Part shown: piece by piece, positions 22,267 through 26,773 of the stretch
Position numbering within the stretch: position 1 is the first letter of the stretch
Layout: the number at the start of each line of letters is the position of its first letter
From: Marisediminicola sp040546025
GTDB taxonomy: Bacteria; Actinomycetota; Actinomycetes; Actinomycetales; Microbacteriaceae
Reading direction: 5' to 3'
Length of the DNA stretch: 26,773 bases
Assembly (NCBI RefSeq): GCF_040546025.1
Contig: NZ_JBEPNA010000025.1
Location: 1-26,773, forward strand
Program-made: the position numbers and the translations under genes
The notes under the pieces: model-generated
Seen by the model: only the letters and a program-made list of their open reading frames with translations
Databases searched by the model: none
Told to the model about the DNA's origin: nothing

Positions 22267-22325
22267 TCCCGTTGCCGGACCGAGAAACCGTGCAACGGGA
22301 CAGCCAAAGCTACAGATCTCGGTCC
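22267..22325 (+). other. two interleaved perfect inverted repeats (pseudoknot-like order)
   Basis: TCCCGTTGC (22267-22275) is the exact reverse complement of GCAACGGGA (22292-22300), and GGACCGAGA (22277-22285) is the exact reverse complement of TCTCGGTCC (22317-22325). The order is A, B, A', B', so both stems could form only as an H-type pseudoknot or alternatively as two exclusive hairpins. It lies 33 bp after the resolvase fragment stop in a non-coding stretch. Confidence 0.6.
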
Positions 22326-22423
22326 ATGAAATCCGATAGCTGATCCTGCCGACTACCGTTTCACATGGGAACCCTGAGCGACGCGACACTTCTGACCTTG
22401 GTGGCGTGTGGCAGCATGTGCAG

Positions 22424-22855
22424 ATGTCCAGCTTTAGAATTGTGGAGTCACGGGACTTAGGGCGCGCTGCCCTTGTTGGCCTCTATGCGAGTGTGGGATG
22501 GTCCGCTTACGCGAGCGACCCGGACTCCCTTGTGAGGGCGATCAAGCAATCGTCTTACGTCGCGTCAGCCGCGGATTCCGCAGCGAACCTGGTGGGTGTG
22601 GTCCGGGCTATATCTGACGATGTTTCGATTTGCTACATTCAGGATCTCCTCGTGCACCCGGCTCATCAGCGAGCTGGTGTCGGCAGAGCTTTAGTGGATC
22701 GAGTCTTGGAACGGTATGCCCACGTGCAACAGAGGGTGCTCATCACTGATGACGAACCCGGGCAGCGTGCGTTCTACGAATCGATCGGCTTCGTCGAAGC
22801 ACGTGACTTCGAGCCAGCGTCACTGCGCGCGTTCGTGCAAATTACAAACAAATAG
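22424..22855 (+). CDS. GNAT-family N-acetyltransferase
   Basis: A 143-residue single-domain GNAT protein. The acetyl-CoA loop is QRAGVGRALV at 82-91 in the setting YIQDLLVHPAHQRAG, and the C-terminal block ITDDEPGQRAFYESIGFVEA is typical. The N-terminal YASVGWSAYASDP resembles the small GNAT enzymes whose substrate is unknown. The ATG at 22424 is chosen because FRIVESRDL begins the fold; an upstream GTG at 22406 would add six residues. Nothing in the neighbourhood points to a substrate. GC content is lower than in the core region. Confidence 0.86.
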   Translation: MSSFRIVESRDLGRAALVGLYASVGWSAYASDPDSLVRAIKQSSYVASAADSAANLVGVVRAISDDVSICYIQDLLVHPAHQRAGVGRALVDRVLERYAHVQQRVLITDDEPGQRAFYESIGFVEARDFEPASLRAFVQITNK

Positions 22856-22886
22856 GCCGAATCAGGTCGTCACAAGCGGGACCTCT

Positions 22887-23006
22887 ATGAACGCAGATTC
22901 GGCGCCAACTCGCCAAGGTTCCGCAATCTTGGGGGAGTGGCACTTGGGAATCTTCACCGGGAGGACTCACTATTTCGAGCGGGGATCCTTTGCTGCACGC
23001 ACCTGA
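22887..23006 (+). CDS. possible 39-residue peptide or gene remnant
   Basis: In the roughly 300 bp between the acetyltransferase and the next gene, a short frame from ATG 22887 reads MNADSAPTRQGSAILGEWHL and then GIFTGRTHYFERGSFAART. The sequence looks protein-like (aromatic and glycine pattern) but stops early, and the rest of the gap is not obviously coding. It may be the head of a decayed gene. I see no other feature in this gap. Confidence 0.25.
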   Translation: MNADSAPTRQGSAILGEWHLGIFTGRTHYFERGSFAART

Positions 23007-23153
23007 GCGGCCGGTCCGAATGGCAGGATTCCGATCCGCACGTGAGCGCCAACTACGACTTCGCGTCGCCTTCGGAGTGTTTCGTGCGCCGGCCGCCGAC
23101 TCGAGATCACTATTGGCCAGCTGCGTCCGTCTGGAGTCAGTGGCCCAGAGGGA

Positions 23154-24032
23154 TTAGCCCTGTGGCTTGACGTCCTGCCAATCGGTCTGCGGGCGACCCT
23201 CCCTGGCCGCCTCCGCATTTCTGGCGGCATGCTCCCAGAACTCGTGCATATTGCGTCCATCGTGGGCTCCGATCGACATCGTGAGGTTTATGCGCCGGGT
23301 GAACTCGTTCAGGATGTCGAGGCCATCTGGTCGGAGCACGGGCTGCTGATCGAATACCCAATGGTAGAGGTCCAGCATCGACTGTCCATAGGCGTCGACG
23401 ACGGCGAGAAGGTGGATGCCCTCGGCGTGATTCTCGATGAACTTGCGAGCCGGGGCGGTCCAGACGTTCTCCACCGAAAGTAGCTCTTCGCTGACGAGCC
23501 ACACGGTCAGGGTCCCGGTGTCGCCGCTTTTAACCGCGAGGGTCCCGGTCATCTTGAATGGCGCGTGGCCTACGTGGAGGAGGTAGTTTCGGAAGCGACG
23601 CAGGAACGTCGACTCGGGCATCTCGTAGACGATCGAGTTCTTCGACTCGAAGCCCGTAGAAAACTTCGTGTCGGGAAAGTTCTCTGGGACGTGTCGGCGG
23701 GTGTGATCAACGAGTGACATGGCTCCGGCTAATGCATTGTGGAGAGCCTTGTCGAGACCGCGAAAGTAGGCGGTCCGCACGGTGGGGGCTCGAACATTCT
23801 GGAACAACTCCATCTGCAACTGTTCGTCAGTCTCTGCCGCCGCGAGAAGGGCCCGTAGCTCCGACATGTTGTCGGTGTAGATGTCGAACGATCGCCAGAG
23901 AGCGGTCCACGCTTGGTGGACCAGATATTCGGGATGCTCATTGCGGTCTGAGATCAGACGCTCACGTTGTGTCCGCGCCTCCTCGGCCGACATCGCCTCG
24001 TAGTCCTCGTGGTAAAAGTCGAACCCGTCCAT
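23154..24032 (-). CDS. hypothetical protein with a HEPN-like R-N-x3-H motif
   Basis: A 292-residue soluble protein of unknown family. The start region is acidic and helical (EEARTQRERLISDR), the first half is alpha-helical (ELRALLAAAETDEQLQMELF), and residues 145-153 read RRFRNYLLH, giving Arg148-Asn149-x3-His153. An Arg followed by Asn and a His four residues after that is the catalytic pattern of HEPN ribonucleases, many of which are toxins or abortive-infection proteins. After it come a beta-rich segment (TGTLAVKSGDTGTLTVWLVS) and further helices. The HEPN link is inference from one motif. The ATG at 24032 follows GGGTGG. No partner gene is evident. Confidence 0.75.
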   Translation of the reverse strand: MDGFDFYHEDYEAMSAEEARTQRERLISDRNEHPEYLVHQAWTALWRSFDIYTDNMSELRALLAAAETDEQLQMELFQNVRAPTVRTAYFRGLDKALHNALAGAMSLVDHTRRHVPENFPDTKFSTGFESKNSIVYEMPESTFLRRFRNYLLHVGHAPFKMTGTLAVKSGDTGTLTVWLVSEELLSVENVWTAPARKFIENHAEGIHLLAVVDAYGQSMLDLYHWVFDQQPVLRPDGLDILNEFTRRINLTMSIGAHDGRNMHEFWEHAARNAEAAREGRPQTDWQDVKPQG

Positions 24033-24184
24033 CAGGCCACCCTATGGTGCCAGTTTGCCGATGGAAACGAAAGCGGGCGGAAGTCCCGCCAAGGCCATTG
24101 GTCGGGAAAATGTACACCAGGAGACATTACGCCAGACTGCTGCCAGTAAGACGAAACCTGACCGCGACTTGTTAGGGCCCTGAG

Positions 24185-24190
24185 TACAGT
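24185..24190 (+). promoter_or_regulatory. candidate -10 element, leaderless start
   Basis: TACAGT fits TANNNT and ends eight bases before ATG 24199. No Shine-Dalgarno sequence precedes that ATG, so leaderless translation is plausible. Confidence 0.35.
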
Positions 24191-24198
24191 GGCTGAGT

Positions 24199-24858
24199 AT
24201 GGCTGACATTGGAGTTTTCGCCCGCACCACAAGCAACGTGCCGAGAGCGTGGTTCCTGGGCGGGACGTTGTTCCTCGCATCGATCGTGATCGTGGTCTCC
24301 CAACCCGCGATCGCAGTGGTTCCTGGCGGAGGCACCCTCAGCACAGTCCTGTTTTCCGCTGCCCTGCTCATCTTCGCCTTCGGCATTCGTCGGGCCGGCA
24401 GCATCACCGCCCGCCGCCCCCTTGGAACCGCAGCGCTGACAGTGCTCGCCGTGTGGTTGCTGCTGGATCTGGCGCTGGCCGGCGTCGTGGCCTCGTCAAT
24501 TTCGTCCGACACGGCGCCGACCGCCGTCCTGGCATTCGCCTATGTCAACGTGTTCGTCCAGTTCCTTTTGGCACTCGTCGCCGTCATGCAAATAGGCCGC
24601 CTCGGCGTCGTGCCGTCCCCGTGGAATTGGGCACCCGCCTGGGCGCTGGCCGCGGTATCCGCATCCTGGTTGTTGACACAAGTCCTCGGCGCACTCGGGA
24701 CGACACAGGGCGCGATCGGCTTAAGCAACGCCCTGATGAGCCTGGAGAGTCTCACCCGAACTGGTGGCACCGTGCTGATCGCAGTCTTGGCCATCGTGCT
24801 TGCTGACCGCATGAACCGTCCACAGCCCACCGCAGATACGAGCATCTCCGAGAAATAG
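24199..24858 (+). CDS. six-helix integral membrane protein, unknown function
   Basis: The 219-residue product has six hydrophobic stretches at about 17-41, 47-63, 75-97, 107-130, 143-160 and 184-200, with short polar loops. The third includes TVLAVWLLLDLALAGVV and the fourth YVNVFVQFLLALVAVMQIGR. No transporter or enzyme motif is recognised. The ATG at 24199 is preceded by a TANNNT element at leaderless spacing. The gene is divergent from the HEPN-like gene (gap 166 bp) and followed after 87 bp by another hypothetical gene on the same strand. Confidence 0.78.
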   Translation: MADIGVFARTTSNVPRAWFLGGTLFLASIVIVVSQPAIAVVPGGGTLSTVLFSAALLIFAFGIRRAGSITARRPLGTAALTVLAVWLLLDLALAGVVASSISSDTAPTAVLAFAYVNVFVQFLLALVAVMQIGRLGVVPSPWNWAPAWALAAVSASWLLTQVLGALGTTQGAIGLSNALMSLESLTRTGGTVLIAVLAIVLADRMNRPQPTADTSISEK

Positions 24859-24945
24859 GGCGGTACCGGTAGCCAAACGCTGACCAACTCAGTTCAAGGC
24901 ATCGAGCGAGGAAGCCCGGCAGTTTTGTCCAGGGAGAATGGGTGT

Positions 24946-25986
24946 ATGCCGGAAGAATTCGAGTGGGTGCCCGACATCGGGCGGGGTGAGTGGCTTCGTC
25001 CTCTGGAAGCTGAGCCGTTTGGCAGCATCCTGTCAATTGTTCCTCGCGGTTTCGAGGCGTACGCGCGGGTGTTTCATCCTGTCGATCGCGATCGCCCGCG
25101 CGATCCGAAGACCTGGCAGGGTGTCGATGCCGCGACGTACTTCGATGCTGTCGATGACATCGAGGCGTCGCTTGAGAGGGAGCGCAGCACGTGGGCACAA
25201 GCTGCGGCATCGTTCCGCACAACCATGCACGCCGAGGCACAATACGCGCGGCTGGTGCGGCGAGACTATGGCAATGCCGACGGCGCGATCGGGGCAGACT
25301 GTTGGCGCTACGGAGACACGTTTGAGGGTCGTTTTGATGCAGCCTCGTTGACGACGGCATCCACGGTACTCTCCCGTCACACCACGACTCCGGATGCGGG
25401 TATCGCCGCGATCTGGGAGGGGTGGGGCGGTCTCGTGAGTTCGGCAGGGGTTGCACACTTCGGGGCCGAATCGAGCGACGAAGCGTCCGCCCGCAACACC
25501 GAAGAGGATGCAGCGCACATCGCTGATCCGACGCTTCGGGAACGACTTTTCACGGCAGCCCGGCAGGGGATCGCCGGGGCGCGTTCCGTCATCGACGCTC
25601 TTCCTGGCCGTGCCCGCCCCACGCCGGAACCAGGCTCAGGCGTGCTCACTCGTGAAGCCGCAGCCGGGCCACGTTTCGAACTACACGGAGGCACTGGACG
25701 GCACTACGTTCTGTTCGAGACCGGCGCTAACACCTTCGCGGATGCTGCTTGGCCCGGTCGTGCGCCATGGGTCGACGACGTCAGGTGGGCGCAATCGCCA
25801 AGCATCCTGTGGCCTGACGATCATTCCTGGGTGCTCGCCACAGAAATCGACTTTGACTCGACGCTCGTTGCCGGGACGACGACGCTCATCCGTGAGCTCG
25901 TGCAGACTCCCGGTCTCGAGGTCCTCCCGATCCGAACCGACGCCGACCTGACGTGGGATGGCGACGTGCTCAATCGCCCCGAGTAA
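24946..25986 (+). CDS. conserved-looking hypothetical protein, 346 residues
   Basis: The product begins MPEEFEWVPDIGRGEWLRPL and continues SILSIVPRGFEAYARVFHPV, a pattern I associate with an uncharacterised actinobacterial protein family but cannot name. Other visible blocks are AAIWEGWGGLVSS, GRHYVLFETGANTFADAAWP, QSPSILWPDDHSWVLATEID-FDSTLVAG and a C-terminal LPIRTDADLTWDGD. No membrane segment and no catalytic motif is recognised. The ATG at 24946 follows GGGAGA and is preferred over 24925. It seems intact, unlike several of its neighbours, and may be ordinary chromosomal sequence rather than part of the element. Confidence 0.8.
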   Translation: MPEEFEWVPDIGRGEWLRPLEAEPFGSILSIVPRGFEAYARVFHPVDRDRPRDPKTWQGVDAATYFDAVDDIEASLERERSTWAQAAASFRTTMHAEAQYARLVRRDYGNADGAIGADCWRYGDTFEGRFDAASLTTASTVLSRHTTTPDAGIAAIWEGWGGLVSSAGVAHFGAESSDEASARNTEEDAAHIADPTLRERLFTAARQGIAGARSVIDALPGRARPTPEPGSGVLTREAAAGPRFELHGGTGRHYVLFETGANTFADAAWPGRAPWVDDVRWAQSPSILWPDDHSWVLATEIDFDSTLVAGTTTLIRELVQTPGLEVLPIRTDADLTWDGDVLNRPE

Positions 25987-26011
25987 CGGCGCAGCCCGGA
26001 GTGCTGCGCCG
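25987..26011 (+). terminator. hairpin directly after the 346-residue protein gene
   Basis: CGGCGCAG (25987-25994) and CTGCGCCG (26004-26011) form a perfect 8-bp stem with a nine-base loop, starting at the base after the stop codon. There is no T-run, so termination is plausible but not proven. Confidence 0.5.
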
Positions 26012-26063
26012 AACGCCGCCCGCAAACGGGACGATCAGCGGACACGAAATTCGATCCTTGAGG

Positions 26064-26129
26064 AGTGGCCAATTGTCGGGGTGTGAGCCGCAGAGATAAG
26101 TGGCCCGATTCTGGCGCCGCTTAGTGGCC
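26064..26129 (-). repeat. three GGCCACT repeats next to a coding remnant (possible IS end)
   Basis: AGTGGCC occurs at 26064-26070, 26099-26105 and 26123-26129, all in the same orientation (GGCCACT on the minus strand). Multiple short direct repeats at a terminus are a feature of IS21-family elements, and a coding remnant ends exactly at the last repeat. The family call is tentative. Confidence 0.35.
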
Positions 26130-26231
26130 GATGAGCAGTGCTTGGCGGGCGGCGTCGACGACTTCCGGGGTGAGCCTGTCGAGCTTTTTGAGCTTCTGGA
26201 TTCGTTCGATCTGCGTGACGAGTCGGTCGAC
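26121..26231 (-). pseudogene. 36-codon C-terminal coding remnant, possibly transposase
   Basis: On the minus strand, after an in-frame TGA at 26234-26232, a frame reads DRLVTQIERIQKLKKLDRL then TPEVVDAARQALLIGH and stops at TAA. The heptad-like charge pattern and clean ending look like the true C-terminus of a protein, but there is no start codon and the upstream part is gone. I do not recognise the family with certainty; the adjoining GGCCACT repeats suggest an insertion sequence remnant. Confidence 0.4.
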
Positions 26232-26261
26232 TCACCACTGCGCGGGCGATAGCGTTGTCAC

Positions 26262-26711
26262 GTGCGCGGCGCCAATCTCGGATCACAACTGCCCGCCCTC
26301 ATCTTTCGCGAATGGGGTCTGCGGGTCGATGCTGTGGAGCTCCTTAGCGGGGGCATGAATTCGCAAACGGCGGCAGTCACTACTCCGCACGCACGGCTCA
26401 TCGCCAAGTGGGTGCGCGCTGCGGGCCGCGCGGACCTCATTCGGGGCGTTCACACCGCACAAGTGATGAAGGACCGCGGAATCCGAGCGGGCGCTGCGGC
26501 CCTCACACTTCACGGTGCCCTCACCGTCCCCTTCCTCGGTGGAGAGATAGCGCTGCTTGAGGACGTGCCGGGCCGCCCGCTGTCGACGTCGACCGAAGAT
26601 CAGTCCGACTGGGGAGCCACTCTTGCGGCTGTGCACGTCGCTCAGCCGCACTCGCACTCCCCCGGGTTTTACTCTTGGCTAGACGATATGAGTACGGCGC
26701 TTACCTCTTGA
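26262..26711 (+). pseudogene. aminoglycoside-phosphotransferase-like protein, N-terminal half
   Basis: The 149-residue frame from GTG 26262 resembles the N-lobe of an APH/choline kinase-type phosphotransferase: VELLSGGMNSQTAAVTTPHA followed by RLIAKWVRA (Lys as candidate ATP-binding residue), then a helix, VPFLGGEIALLEDVPGRPLS (hinge), and WGATLAAVHVAQPHSHSPGF (the start of the C-lobe with the LAAVH block). The frame ends at TGA 26709-26711, before the HGDxxxxN and IDW-type catalytic motifs, so the protein is truncated to half the usual length of about 290. Whether a frameshift restores the rest cannot be seen because the window ends 62 bp later. Confidence 0.55.
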
Positions 26712-26773
26712 GGCTGGGGCCCCCGTTCGAGTAGACGTGGGTTACCAGCCTGCGGAGGTTGGCCTATCCACAG

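Noticed and set aside
22267..22325. Integron attC site
   Set aside because: attC repeats are nested, not interleaved, and the GTT/AAC core sites with an integron integrase are absent.
22937..23170. 77-codon plus-strand frame after the acetyltransferase gene
   Set aside because: Composition is not protein-like, there is no ribosome binding site, and it runs over the 3' end of the convergent gene.

Overview
The window is a high-GC chromosomal segment from an actinobacterium. The gene order tlyA, nadK, recN, pyrG, Nudix, xerD, parA, scpA, scpB, rluB, tyrA, cmk, der is the classical actinobacterial block (compare Rv1693 to Rv1713 of Mycobacterium tuberculosis). Gene style and accessory content fit Micrococcales, most likely Microbacteriaceae; the family assignment is an inference.

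Region 1 (1 to about 16,665) is conserved core. It opens with the 3' part of a 5S rRNA gene and its terminator, then a polyphosphate kinase 2 gene on the minus strand. A divergent promoter separates ppk2 from a long plus-strand run: a 55-residue conserved small protein, TlyA, NAD kinase, RecN, CTP synthase, a Nudix hydrolase and XerD. Many junctions are GTGA overlaps, implying translational coupling. After xerD comes a convergent intergenic region holding a striking repeat array: three copies of a 17-bp motif at a 33-bp period, then three inverted copies. A small membrane protein gene lies opposite. The second run is parA-scpA-scpB-rluB-tyrA-cmk-der, which joins chromosome segregation, ribosome modification, tyrosine synthesis, CMP kinase and ribosome assembly. 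A membrane protein that looks like the N-terminal piece of a family 2 glycosyltransferase follows, then tRNA-Pro(GGG).

Region 2 (about 16,666 to 26,773) is accessory DNA next to the tRNA gene, with lower GC and patchy gene content. The minus strand carries, in transcription order, an orphan beta-class DNA methyltransferase, a two-gene unit resembling a toxin-antitoxin pair (MbcA/ParS/Xre-like antitoxin domain plus an unrecognised 150-residue partner, ATGA overlap), a decayed second copy of the antitoxin-like gene, an excisionase-like wHTH protein and a tyrosine integrase. This looks like an integrative element in tRNA-Pro. No second att copy was seen in the window.

Further right the DNA is a mosaic. 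An ArsR-type regulator (probably the front of a regulator-ArsC fusion) is cut and joined to the C-terminal end of a serine resolvase. It is followed by an unusual pair of interleaved perfect inverted repeats, an acetyltransferase, a protein with a HEPN-like R-N-x3-H motif, a six-helix membrane protein, an unrecognised 346-residue protein, an insertion-sequence-like remnant and the N-terminal half of an aminoglycoside-phosphotransferase-like protein. The best candidates for something undescribed are the repeat array beside xerD, the methyltransferase/antitoxin-like/unknown-partner cluster, and the interleaved inverted repeats after the resolvase fragment.
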